Source of the DNA: Hyparrhenia diplandra
Taxonomy: Eukaryota > Streptophyta > Magnoliopsida > Poales > Poaceae
Reading direction: 5' to 3'
Assembly: GCA_015847255.1 (NCBI GenBank)
Contig: JADLZK010009222.1
Location: 310,001 to 374,000, forward strand
DNA: 64,000 nucleotides
In this document: positions 1-10,516 of the stretch, in pieces
Position numbering within the stretch: the first letter of the stretch is position 1
Layout of the letters: each line of letters starts with the position of its first letter
Translations under genes and position numbers: made by a program
Notes under the pieces: generated by a model
What the model saw: the letters and a program-made list of their open reading frames with translations, nothing else
Told to the model about the DNA's origin: nothing
Database searches by the model: none

Positions 1-1159
1 CCTGATTTTCTTACAAACCCGGCTCCTAGTTTTTGCAAACGTTTTTGGAAACCGAACAAACCGAACGAATTTTCGGTTGAATATCCCACCAATCTATCCT
101 GTGCGGATGCGACGCGGTGGACCAGCCTTCACGTGAATGAATATCCCACCAATCTATGTAATTATGTATAGCATAGTTCATTACTAAGTTTCTATCCATC
201 GGAAGCAAATAGTTCCAGCGCAGTGGTCACAAATTTTCTAATCGCTAACTGAAAAGCTTTTTTGTTTCGTCATCAGAAAAAGTCTACATAAAAACTGTCC
301 ATTCTATCCCTTGAACTTTCCAAAACTGATTAAATAATCCCTCTCAAGCGGTTTCAGATGGTGATTTTGCTACGGTGACATGGTTTTGCCTTTTTTTTTT
401 TTTATTTATTTCAGCTAGATCTTTAGAAAATCATAGTAAATCACATAAAAGTTATAAAATGAAAATTCAAAAAAAAAAAAAAACCTTCACATGAGTAAGA
501 TATACATAGTGTACATATAATATAGTATGATTTAGTGTAAAGTTTTTGTTATACCTTTAGATTTGTACTTTTCTATAATTAATTGAAATAATTCATACCT
601 ATAATTTTTATAGTCTAGTTATGGTGAATTTTTTATGGTGAGCTAACTATTATTTGACCGGTCGGCCCCATATGTCATGCTCTCCCTCTCTACTTCAGGG
701 AATGGCTCTCTGACGACCTCTGGAACCTTCTAGAGTTGGTGCTCGTGCAGGGTATTCTCTTTATTAATCTGACATGTGGGTCCTCCCTTGATTATTTTCT
801 AATTAGTCCCTGTACAAACACATATTCACTAAAACATGTGGAATTTTATTAGTTTAATCCCAAAACCTATGTTGGTGATTGTTTTATGCCTTATCCATGT
901 TTTATTGACGGTTTATATTGGTCGTTAACTACCGTCAACAGAAAACATTCCTAAATACTACAATGCAATAAGCAGTCATTTTAAACCTGCATCATGTCTC
1001 TTACATAGACTGCAACTCATCAACTCAGTGATCTCTTCCCGGCCCACATTAACTAACTCGCACATTTGGGAACAGATTGGCGAGCAGTTAGCATGCCCAC
1101 GTTAGCCAAAAATTTTACCTCACGTGATTCTTGATTAATGGTCGTGATTTACCGATCAT

Positions 1160-1745
1160 TTTTTGAGAAGGAAAATGTATTGACCTTAACGCATTACCCT
1201 TTTACAAACAGGATCCACAAGAAAAAGGAAACTCATGTTCATCTTCCTCGAAGCCTTCAGAGATCCGTTCGTCACCGCCGCCGAAGCCGCTTTCCAATCG
1301 TCGTCGGGCACCAAAGCCAAACTCCACAAGGTGGAGGCCGCAGAGGAGGGCTTACTTCTAGGCGAATCAGCTGAGTACACTGCCTCCCAGGCGCATCGGC
1401 CAACTCCCGTACCCATGACGCATGCTTTGATTCCACCGCCAGCAACCCGAGCAAAGCTCAGATTTTCACCAAAGATCATCTTCCTTGAGATTAACAGGGT
1501 CAACAACATCATCACCTGAAGAAGACGACGATGTGCGGGCCCTCGACTCTGGGACAGTCTCCCGGCCTCTCCGTTGACATTGAGAAGATCACCATCGAAG
1601 AACGGAAAAAGCTAAGAGAATTTATTCCGCTGCGCCGCCGTCGCTTCCTCATCATCAACGTCGCCAGGAAAAGCAACCGCAGAGGAGCCACGCTCCTCCA
1701 GCAAGACCTAACTCCACCACCGAACATCGACAGCGAGCAAACCCA
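1160..1745. other. GC-richer insert present only in block R copy 1
   Basis: Relative to the copy at 15051-16811, this segment is extra. It is GC-rich with short open frames on both strands, for example 1235-1519 plus, but I recognise no domain and no splice-linked frame. TCATT lies at both edges and occurs once in the other copy, so a microhomology deletion there is as likely as an insertion here. It may be a captured or decayed gene fragment. Confidence 0.5.
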
Positions 1746-1848
1746 TCATTAACAAAATGGACCCAACATATATATCTCGCCGCTCTCCCCCTTGATTTCT
1801 ATTGTCCCTCTTTCTCTCTCAAAACAAAACTCTCCCCTTGTTTTCTAC

Positions 1849-1850
<2 letters not shown>

Positions 1851-1898
<48 letters not shown>
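1851..1898. repeat. (CT)n microsatellite
   Basis: A nearly pure run of CT dinucleotides about 48 bp long. The matching place in the second block (16152-16176) has a much shorter CT run ending in a C tract, so the locus has changed length since duplication. Confidence 0.9.
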
Positions 1899-1903
<5 letters not shown>

Positions 1904-2638
1904 CTAAGGCAATGGCGGCCACAACAATGACACCCTTCTTGTATTATGTTTGCACCCTCAAGTTGCCTATGTTGAGTCCTTGGACTACATCAATGTCTTC
2001 GGTGAAGGCTCAATTATGTGAATAATTTATCGAGGGTTTAGGACCATATGAAGGAGCAAGCTTCCAAAGACAGTCAAAGAGGTTCAAGTGAAGGTTACAA
2101 TCGAAGACTACCCAAAGACAAATCCATCCCTAGTCTTTCTATATAGATAGGAGTCATATGTTAGGCTCTGAATTGTAATTAGATAAAACTTAATTCTATT
2201 TAGCTATTTGGTCTTGTGCTTCTGAGCAAACTTGAATAGTTGAGTGGCTACTATTATGGGTGTATCATATGATAGGGACCCCTTTGGTGTGTTTGCGGCC
2301 CAATTACCAGCCTATAGGTGCTATTGAGATAATTTTTAGGGCCCATTTGTAGCCCCAAATTTTTTTAAAAAAATAAAAACTCTGGAAAAAGATGAAAAAC
2401 CTCCCTGCCACTCACCTCTCCTTAAAAGAGAGACACGAGGGAAGTGGAGGAGCAACTCGTTTGCTCCCCTCACCCTCTCTACTCCTCTCCTCTCTCATTG
2501 TTCAGTAGAGATCAACAAGAAAAAAAACTGAGAAAAAACGACATGATATGAGATAAAGATAGGTGTATTATCCTCACGAACAGAAAAACTCGATAAGCTT
2601 ATCGGGGTCCAACAAAACCATCTTACTAGGTGGGAATC

Positions 2639-2815
2639 CAATCTTATGATTTTAATACGACACTTAGGATTAGACTGTAGAGATGGTTTAAGTTACGTTA
2701 TTTTAGTACAATCTTGTGATTTTACCTGTAACTTAGAATCCAATCTTGAATAATCCTAAGTGGTGTTATTTTAGTACAAGTTTTCTAGTTGTAACTTAGG
2801 ATTAGAGTATAGCAA
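2639..2815. repeat. Short tandem repeat, about 68 bp unit, 2.5 copies
   Basis: Units beginning CAATCTTATGATTTTA (2639), CAATCTTGTGATTTTA (2709) and a diverged CAAGTTTTCTAGTTG (2777) each contain ACTTAGGATTAGA or a near match and end in GTTATTTTAGTA. AT-rich, no ORF. Confidence 0.6.
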
Positions 2816-2908
2816 GAAAAGAAAACAAAGAAAAGACAATCAATTTCATGTCAGAGAGAGAGGAGAGGGACAAGTTTTGGATGTGAGAGAGAAGAGATTT
2901 CTTACCAG

Positions 2909-3300
2909 TTACACGGTTAGAGCAATGTCGCTCTTTTGCATCTCGGCGAGCTTGTCGATTTCAGCACGTAGAGTGTTACCCTTGTCAACGAGAATGTCGT
3001 AGTCTGTGGAGCGCAGGGATGGGGATGGAGAGGATGAGCACCAGCGGACAACAGCGTGCGTGGATGGAGACGACGAACACCATGGCGCCGACAAGGCCTG
3101 CCATTTGCCGGCGGGGAAGAGGAGTGGGGCGAGTGAGGGTTTGTGGAGTGCGGCGTCGGTGGCGTGGAGGCGAGTTGAGTGGGGTGGTTTTCGGGAAGAG
3201 AGCGGCGGCTGGGGAGGAGAGGAGTGGAGGGGAGAGGAGAGGAGGGGTTGGGGTTTTACTCTTTTTGTGAGGGGCTTGTAATGGGTAGGTGCCCACGGGC
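2909..3300 (-). pseudogene. First-exon fragment of a small membrane-protein gene family
   Basis: Read on the minus strand, a frame from about 3110 encodes a hydrophobic segment starting MAGLVGAMVFVVSIHA. A neighbouring frame continues STDYDILVDKGNTLRAEIDK and reaches a stop near 2909. The two parts are in different frames, which suggests a one-base lesion near 3005 or an unrecognised splice. The same STDYD.LV.KGNTL motif recurs on the minus strand at 63690-63790, and the GC-rich upstream part recurs at 9420-9660. I do not recognise the family; a short signal-anchor protein with a charged tail is what can be seen. Confidence 0.4.
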
Positions 3301-4010
3301 CGGTGCGGGCATTTTTTTTCTTCGGATTTTGTATGTACCTTCCACCATAGATAATTATTACGAGAGATGGTTTTAAAAAAATGGAATCTCCCTCCGTTTG
3401 CGGAAAAAAATGGACACGATGGACAATATATTTAGAGTCTTCAATACGAAGAGTATACTATTTGCCAGCGCAATATATTTTGCCACGATGGACAAAGTAT
3501 GCAAAAAGTGGATTTTATATTGAGAAACAAGGATCTGAGATGGGAGATTTGAAATCACGAGCAGCCCACCTCTTATATCTCGACGAGCGACGTCGCTTGC
3601 TTTAAAGTGTTCGTCGTCAATAGAACTTCTTGATAAATTGCAGAAGCCATACATAACTTGAACCATGAAGCAGATACATATCTAAGTGGATGCATGCAAA
3701 TTCCAATGAGGTTTCTCCAATTTAAAATGAAAGTGTCCAACCATTAAATGGTGTAATATCATTTAGAATTCCCAAAGTAATAAAACGACATTTTTTGCTC
3801 AGAACACTTTTGCCACGGTTGTTGCACCATTGTCCACTTAAGATCCTCTCAATTTAGAGGGATTTGAATGTCTTTTGCCGCATGCATGGGCGCACAGAAC
3901 TAGTTTGACAGTAGTCCATAATTATTTTGGACTAAGCTAATTTGAGCTATTTGACTTATCTCTTTAGCTTTTTTATTAGATTATTAAGATTACCTTAGGA
4001 TATTAATGTT
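3301..4010. other. Gene-free stretch
   Basis: AT-rich sequence with no credible coding frame. A fragment near 3390 reads CTCCCTCCGTTTGCGG and resembles one end of a Stowaway-type MITE, but I could not find the matching opposite end. Confidence 0.5.
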
Positions 4011-4011
4011 A

Positions 4012-4140
4012 GGGTCTGATTGGTTCACCTCCAAAACTTGTCAAACCACAGATTTGGCAAGCCAAAACTTGGGCAAAAAACTTGTCATAGATTTGACAAG
4101 CTTTACATGAGAGTTTGGCAAGTTTTGGTATATATATATA
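4012..4140. mobile_element. Tourist-like MITE fragment
   Basis: Begins TTAGGGTCTGATTGGTTCAC and contains internally inverted stretches around TTGTCAAACCA and TTTGGCAAGTTTTGG. The same family occurs complete at 30774-30977. The right end runs into a TA repeat and looks truncated. Confidence 0.5.
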
Positions 4141-4868
4141 TCTAGATACAGTAGTATGTCTAGATCAAAACAATTTATAATTGGAACTGAGGAAATAACA
4201 TAAAAACCTAAGGCTATTTATGTCACCGTGGCCACAGAAAAGTCCTTCTATATGCCAGCTTATGAACGTGACACCAGGGTCAGGGGCATGCGGGCATGCG
4301 ACTTGATTTGGGACGCTGACGTACGTGGTGAGCGAAGGTGGATGGCTAGCAGTACAAGCATATTATATATTTCCACCCCGGCGAGAAGTAGATGCGTGGT
4401 CAAGACTCCAGAGATATGGTCTGCCATTTTTTTTTTTTTTTTTTGAAGGATCGATATGCTCTTCCATTTGACATATCCTGAACTTTTAAATAAATAAAAA
4501 GGGATATTTGAGCTCTGAAATCCAAATTTAAAAACCAGAGAAAAAAACAAGCTCCAACAAAATCCCTACTAAAGCTTAAAAAAAGATCCTGCTTCAGGGC
4601 CTCAAACAATAGTTGTGATCATTCCCCTATGGCGGAACCAGAACAATGGCGGTGCACCAAATTTGATTTAGTTTTGTCCAAAAATGATTAATGGAATAAA
4701 TCTGAGTATTCAAATCAAATACCCTTTGCAAAAGTGGTGACTGGTGTCAGTAGGTAACGTGTTCAAAATGATGAAAAGGATGTGGCAGTAAAACAAAACC
4801 AGAAATCAGAGTAGCTGTCGTCACTGCTGATCAAAGGTGGCCGGCCAAACCCTCGGCATGTTCGCCTC

Positions 4869-4875
4869 TATAAAT
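4869..4875 (+). promoter_or_regulatory. TATA box of GST1
   Basis: TATAAAT lies 131 bp upstream of the GST1 start codon, in a position that leaves a 5' untranslated leader of about 100 nt. No other core element is claimed. Confidence 0.65.
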
Positions 4876-4999
4876 TTCCCACTTCAGGCGAGCCAAACCA
4901 AACAAGAAACGCCTCCGATCCATTTCGCCATTTCCAACGCATTTGCCTACAAGCCGTCCAGCCAGCCCCAAATTTTGAAACCAAACCCAGCAGCCAGGA

Positions 5000-5841
5000 A
5001 TGGCAGCGGCGGCGGAGACAGAAGTTGTGCTGCTGGACTTCTGGGTGAGCCCCTTTGGGCAGCGCCTCCGGATCGCGCTTGCGGAGAAGGGTGTGGCCTA
5101 TGAGTACAGCGAGCAGGACCTCCACAACAAGGGCGAGCTGCTCCTCCGCTCCAACCCCGTCCACAAGAAGATCCCCGTCCTGCTCCACGCCGGTAGGCCA
5201 TCTGCGAGTCCCTCGTCATCCTCCAGTACATCGACGAGACCTGGCCGGACGTCGCGCCGCTCCTCCCCAAGGATGATCCCTACGCCCGCGAGCAGGCACG
5301 TTTCTGGGCCGATTACATAGACAAGAAGGTAAACTCATTCCTAATTCTCTACACACACACATGCATGTCTAATATGAGTTTGGTGTCAGTGCCTCAGTGG
5401 TCTTCTGTGAACTGACGACGATGGCATATATATTTGGTTTGCCATTCATTAACTGGCAGGATACCTAATAATCTTTACGTTGGTTATCATCATCAGCTCT
5501 TTGACAGCCAGACTCGGCTGTGGAAGCTTAAAGGCGAGGCACGGCTGCAGGCGAAGAAGGACATGATCGAGGTACTCAAGACCCTGGAGGCCGAGCTCGC
5601 CGACAAGCCCTTCTTCGGCGGCGATGCCTTTGGCTTCCTGGACATTGCTCTAGTGCCCTTCACCTGCTGGTTCCTTGCCTACGAGAAGCTGGGCGAGTTC
5701 AGCGTCCAGGAGCACTGCCCGAAGATCGTGGCCTGGGCTGAGCGCTGCAAGGAGCGGGAGAGCGTGGCCAAGGCGCTGTCTGACCCTGATAAGGTGTTTG
5801 AGTTTGTCCAGTTCCTACAGAGTAAGTTCGGGGCCAAGTAA
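5000..5841 (+). CDS. Tau-class glutathione S-transferase GST1, one-base frameshift in exon 1
   Basis: Cytosolic enzyme family that conjugates glutathione to electrophiles in detoxification and stress responses. Exon 1 is 5000-5328 and exon 2 is 5497-5841; the 168 bp intron has GT and AG ends. Exon 1 gives the thioredoxin-fold domain with the catalytic serine context FWVSPFGQRLRIALAEKG and the KKIPVLLHAG glutathione-site loop. Exon 2 gives the helical C-terminal domain from LFDSQTRLWKLKGE to KFGAK and a stop. Near 5197-5200 the reading breaks: GGTAGGCCATCTGCGAG lacks one base against the expected G-R-P-I-C-E-S, and the downstream codons resume in the shifted frame (YIDETW, then FWADYIDKK). With that base the product would be 224 residues, normal for tau GSTs. 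The gene is either a very young pseudogene or carries an assembly error. Copies lie at 12.4, 19.2 and 55 kb. Confidence 0.88.
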
Positions 5842-6079
5842 ATGGGAGCGCTGCAGTGCCGGTAGCAGGGACGGCGGTGCTCTGGTCTGCTCGATCAGGT
5901 TCATGCAACCATTTCATCGTGCAGCTGATGTGTTTGGTTGGTTGTACGTAGTAGTTGTTGTTTGCCTGGTTCAATGTTGTGTCAGTAAGGTTTCAGGGTT
6001 TCAGCCAATTGGCGTCTGTCTGGGTAGCTCTACGTTGCCCCTGCCCAACTAGCGTGGCTCTTGAGCTCTTCGGCTAATC

Positions 6080-6085
6080 AATAAA
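6080..6085 (+). terminator. Polyadenylation signal of GST1
   Basis: AATAAA 239 bp after the GST1 stop codon, followed by an A-rich stretch. The flanking sequence (GTTGCCCCTGCC upstream, AGCTGCTCAAAA downstream) recurs after GST2 and GST3, so the 3' region was duplicated with the gene. Confidence 0.7.
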
Positions 6086-6350
6086 GCTGCTCAAAAAAAT
6101 ACATTGCATTTTGCTTCTGTTGCATGGATTTGTTTTTTAAATTTTTGATACTTTCTATCATTTGAGGTAAAATTCTCCCACATTCCTCGCTTTATCATTA
6201 TGCCATTGAGAAGAGAAAGCCTGTAGTTCGCTCAATGTGCAGCAACCTTTTTCATATGGGCTTTGTATGCTAGATTCAATGCCATCATTGACAACCTAGC
6301 ACTCATCGTGGTCCCGCTGCTTGATGCTCTCTATACCTAGAGCAACAAAT
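6086..6350. repeat. Shared GST 3' flank, copy 1
   Basis: This flank, with the landmark GAGAAGAGAAAGCC followed by TTCGCTCA, is repeated after GST2 (about 13160-13395) and GST3 (about 20370-20595). It shows that the duplication units reach beyond the genes. Confidence 0.75.
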
Positions 6351-6417
6351 GCTCATCTCCCGCTTTGGGGCGTGCAGATCACACCTTCATTAACAACTAC
6401 TTTTCGGTCTGCGAAAG

Positions 6418-6522
6418 AGTCTCTAGGCTAGTGGTTAGAGCATCGCAGTAGCACCTAGCAGGTCTCGGTTCGACTCCATGTGGGAGCGAATTTAAATAGA
6501 TTTGTATTATTAAAAAAAATAA
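6418..6522 (+). mobile_element. tRNA-derived SINE, truncated
   Basis: Contains pol III internal promoter boxes: A-box-like GGCTAGTGGTTAGAGC and B box GGTTCGACTCC, then TGGGAGCGAATTT and an A-rich tail. The same GGAGCGAATTTTA stretch follows the B box of the longer copy at 23705-24140. It is not a functional tRNA gene because there is no acceptor stem or cloverleaf. Confidence 0.6.
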
Positions 6523-6919
6523 AAAAATAGGCTAAGGTTTTACTTGCTAACTTTGGTAAAAAACTACTTTTTGGTATGTTCCCCAACTCCACCCTCACAT
6601 TTTGTATTTGGGTACAACTTCCGACCACATACCTCTGATAGTAAACATTCCTGAAGCACATTGAAATGAACAAAGAGCTGAGTGACTTCATGATGCGAAA
6701 AATACTTGTAACCGAAGCACAATGAGGTAAAAGTTCAATGATTCCAAATGTGGACAAATATGGGTGCAACCGAAGCACATTGAAATGATAAAGAGATTAG
6801 TGACTTCGCATTGCTACAAATACATGTGACCGAATCACACTGATTTAAAAAGAAGTCAATGACCACCTATGCCATCAACCGGGCTTTCACTAACATCCAG
6901 TCAAGGGGATTCTCCATCG

Positions 6920-7330
6920 GCAACATCGAATATGAGTCAGTGCCAAACTAATCTAAACGCGTGGAGGGGCTCATTTCATGACTCTTCGCCCATCACCTCA
7001 AAATGTATGGGTTCGGTGCCAAACAAATTAAAGTGCTACAGGGCTCATTTCCTGACTCCTCACCCACTTGCCACAAAAGCTACCAAATCAACTCCAAAGT
7101 AATCTAAAAGCAATGTGGGGGCCAATTCGTGACTCTTGGACCCATCACCTTAAAAAGGTTTGGCGGTTGGTGACAAAGTAATCTCAAAGCAGAGCCAAAG
7201 TAATCTATAACACCGAGGGGCTCTTTCCATGACTCATCCGCCCTTCATCCGAAAAGGTAGAAAGTCGGTGCCAAAGTAACCTACAAATCCAAGGGGTTCT
7301 CTTCATCTCCTCTCACCAATTTCAACCTAT
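6920..7330. repeat. Degenerate tandem repeat, 75-90 bp unit
   Basis: Units recur around GGTGCCAAANTAATC, GGGGCTCATTTC and TGACTCNNCNCCCATC. Starts are near 6940, 7016, 7092, 7171 and 7268. Copies have diverged strongly; no ORF is kept across units. Confidence 0.6.
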
Positions 7331-8229
7331 GAAAAAGAACATGATAAGACACCAAATAAATCATACCAACACTAAAGTATCAGATTCCATCAGGGCACTA
7401 TCCCCAAGAATCACATCATTTGCTCTTGATTTCGCTCCCCACTTCCCTATCTCGTGAGGGGTTTCAACACGTACTTCGCCATCGTCAACTATGCCTTCGC
7501 CAACATATCAACATGGCAATCAACTTTTTCGACACCAATTTCACCAACATTTTGACAAAGGGATTTGTTGCCAGCATCGATGTCATTGACTATGCCTAAG
7601 GGATTTCGCTAATGACTTTGGTGTCATCAACAATGCATGCCTTCATGAACATTTCAGCAAGAGGCCTCTCCACCGACTTCAACTTCATCGACAATGTGTT
7701 CATCAACATCTTAGCGTAGAGCTTTCGACTTCAATTTCGACATCATTCGCTACGTCTATGGCAACATTTCAACAAGGGGATTTTCCTTTCGCCGTAATTG
7801 ACACTGCCCTGTCCACCAATTTAGAGGAAGGTATCGCCATCGATTTGTTCACCAACATTTTCGATGGGGGTCACCATCGACATCCTTGACTTCGCCTTTG
7901 CCAACATTTTGGAGTGGAGGGATCACATCTGCATCTTTGACTTCACCTTCATTGTCAATTTGGAGTGGTAGAATCACCATCGACATCTTTGACTTTGCCT
8001 TCATTGTTAATTAGAGCACAGGGTATCTCCATCTGTGACATCTCTAACATCAACCACACCTACGTCATTTAATTCAAGCATGTGAAACAATTAAGCGCTA
8101 GCAAAGTGGGGCTGGCGAGGAGTGGATTCGATAAGCAATCTGGCCAAAGACGAAAGTCTTGCCTAGCAACTATAAGTGAAAGCTTGGAGACGTGTCATGA
8201 CCATCTATAATTACTTTTGCCTATATTGA
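7331..8229. repeat. Low-complexity degenerate repeat region
   Basis: No gene. Short motifs such as CATCGACATC, TTTGACTT and GCCAACATTT recur irregularly. The composition mirrors, in reverse complement, the GATG-rich region at 52850-54480, so both may come from one long satellite-like element. Confidence 0.4.
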
Positions 8230-9190
8230 ATACTTCACCTACCTCGATTTGCATCAATGTCTTTAGTGAAGGCTCAATTGTGAACAGAAGATATCAAAGG
8301 CTTAGGACCATATGAAGGAGCAAGTTAGCAAAGATTGGGTCATAGAGATCAGCAAGGGTTGCAACTGAAGACTAGCCAAAGATAAAGTCATCCCTAGACT
8401 ATCTTTGTATATACGACAGTCATGTGTCGTGTCTAAGTTGTAATTACACCACACAATAATGATTTTAGCTATTCGGTCTAGTGCTTAGGTGCTGCTATTT
8501 TTTGGCACAAAACTACTATGGGGGAGATACCTATAGTGAAATTTTGTATTAAATTTAGGAGTCAATAGGGATACAAACCTAACTTAACTAAAAACCATCT
8601 AACCAAAAGCAAATCTAACAAATTGCAACAAGCATTGATTTTTGTAATAAGCTAGCCAGATAGCAGGAGTGGGATCCCTCCTCTCTTGTCACTATAGAGC
8701 TTCCAAAGTTCCCAAGACATGATAACAGATTATTTTGTAAAAAATCTAGTCCATGAACATCTTGCACCTTAGCAAACCTCTCTATTAGCGGTAAAGTATT
8801 ATCCAAAGAAAAATTAATGGAGCTCCAACACTGCCACTCAAACGGGCATTCAAAAAAGAGGTTGTCAATATCTTGTTCAAGACAAGTGCTACTACTGGTT
8901 GTGTATAATGTGATAGGGACCCACATAAGTGTGTTTGGAGCACAATTACATTGCATAGGGGTTACTGAGATAATGTTTAGGGCACATTTGTACCTCTAGG
9001 GCCTCTTTTGTAAATACAAGCTCCACGATAGAAAATAATGAAAACCTTTCTCCCACACCTCCACTATAAAAAGCAGGAGGGGAGACCTTTGGCACATCAC
9101 TCATTTGCCCCCTCCTCACCCTCTCTACTCCTATCCTCTCTCATTATTGCAGAGACCAACAATTCTCTAGACTACTCAGTGGTGGTCGAC
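8230..9190 (+). repeat. Block R, copy 3 (partial), split by a LINE end
   Basis: Sequence from TCAATGTCTTTAGTGAAGG to the TCTCTCATTATTGCAGAGACC region matches the distal half of block R at 1990-2520. The homology is interrupted by about 370 bp of LINE sequence (8525-8893) and then resumes at GTGATAGGGACCC. Confidence 0.65.
8525..8893 (-). mobile_element. LINE 3' fragment with zinc-finger RT C-terminal region
   Basis: The minus-strand frame 8956-8615 contains DIDNLFFECPFEWQCW, a hallmark of the zf-RVT domain at the C-terminus of plant non-LTR reverse transcriptases. The rest of the domain follows with lesions. The fragment is 5' truncated and interrupts block R copy 3. CTACTATGG and CTACTACTGG at its two edges may be an imperfect target duplication. 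Confidence 0.65.
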
Positions 9191-9419
9191 GTCTAACTTC
9201 TTTTCTAGATAGAAACGAGGGATGTATTCCTCTATACCTTTCAAGGAGCTCAGAATCAAAAGGGCCCTCTTAGTAGAACTAACAAGGAGATATAAGTTTG
9301 TGATTTTGATAATTTATTACTTTAGGTTAAAAGAAATACATTGGATAGGCAAAACACCTGTTTAATAAAATAATGGAATTGACTACAAGATACAAAATGC
9401 TAATATAAATGTAGAGCGC

Positions 9420-9665
9420 CCTAGTCGGTGGACCAGGATGGAGAGGATGAGCTCCAGTGAATAGCAGCGCGCGTGGCTACCGCGAGGCGGATAGCATCGA
9501 CGAGGGCTGCTATGGGGCGGCGGGGAAGAGGAGTGGGACGAGTGAGGGTTTGTGGAGGGTGCGACGTCGGCGGCAGGGAGGCGAGTTGAGTGGGGTTTTC
9601 GGGAAGAGCGCGGCGCCCGGGAGGAGAGGAGAGGAGAGGAGGGGTCAGGGTTTGGGTTATGTAAG
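9420..9665 (-). pseudogene. Diverged upstream/first-exon copy of the small membrane-protein family
   Basis: The minus strand matches the GC-rich part of 2995-3280, including stretches such as AACCCTCACTCG and TCCACCGACTA, but the start codon and hydrophobic segment are degraded. It sits after block R copy 3 as the 2909-3300 fragment sits after copy 1, so it belongs to the duplicated unit. Confidence 0.45.
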
Positions 9666-9689
9666 ACCTTTATTTATCCTATCAATAAA

Positions 9690-10060
9690 GCTTCGGCACC
9701 TTTTTAAAAAAAGTCTACTTAACACCCCCGAACTATGGGGCTGTGACTACTCCTTGCCACATTCTTTAAAACCGCTCAACGAATACCCTAAACTTTGCAA
9801 AACCGTCTATTCCACCCCTGGCCGGTTTTGGGAGGCTGTTTTGCCCACGTGGCGGCCACGTTGGAGCGGTTCGACACGCAGTGGCGCTTGGGTGGCGTTT
9901 GCGTGTAGCCCAGCTGGATGTGAAAAGGGTGTCCGCCCGCATGTCGAACACGCCCCCCTCCTCCCTGTCTCGGGTACACCCGTCGTGGTGACGAGACAGG
10001 TCACCGACGCTGCTCATCGGAAATGACATCGCCGGCAGCGTCCTACTTCGAGGCTCCTCG
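9690..10060. mobile_element. MULE-type terminal fragment with GC-rich body
   Basis: Starts with AAAAAGTCTACTTAACACCC, typical of Mutator-like non-autonomous elements in grasses and similar to stretches in block R at 275, 15167 and 20784. A GC-rich body follows with only short overlapping frames. No right end or target duplication was found. Confidence 0.4.
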
Positions 10061-10516
10061 CTAGTCGGTGTTATATGCGTGTGTTTCTAAACTTCACACT
10101 AATAACCACTATTCAAAATGAAAAGTAATTAAGCATAATGCTCGCTATTGGCTCACCATGTAAATTAACCAAGTAAATATGCATATAATTGAATTAATAT
10201 TTATTTTAATAGTTTATTAGGCATACTAATTCGAATATATATAGTCCATGACCTCCATATGATTCGTACTTACAATATCACACGTTCAGTTACTACCGTA
10301 TAATAGAGTCCAATACCAAGACGTCTGTATTTGCTATTTGGATGACACAAAAAGCTTTCCGGTCGTGGAGTCTTGTTCTACAAGAGTCGAGGGCATGCGG
10401 CCGGATCCAATCCAATCATCCTCCGAGGCATCCCTTTCCAATCAGGGCTTTAAAAAGATCGACAAACCCCTATCGAGGCAGCAAAGCGTTGCCCGTCCTC
10501 CTTTGTTGTGCCTGCC

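Larger units (their letters stand above)
158..2570 (+). repeat. Duplicated block R, copy 1
   Basis: This non-coding block is shared, at high identity by eye, with 15051-16811 and partly with 8230-9190 and 20697-22610. Shared landmarks in order: a start near ATTATGTATAGCATAGTT, a stretch beginning AGAAAAAGTCTACATAA that resembles the end of a Mutator-like MITE, the sequence around GGAACCTTCTAGAGTTGGTG, a pyrimidine tract, and a tail near GACATGATATGAGATAAAG. No convincing ORF runs through it. It travels with the GST copies, so it is best seen as part of the tandemly duplicated unit. Copy 1 holds about 585 bp (1160-1745) absent from copy 2. Confidence 0.75.

Noticed and set aside
4430..4445. 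T run as a third tail-only retroinsertion
   Set aside because: No exact direct repeat flanks it.
6430..6475. tRNA gene
   Set aside because: A and B boxes are present but no cloverleaf or acceptor stem can be formed; the downstream sequence matches a SINE.
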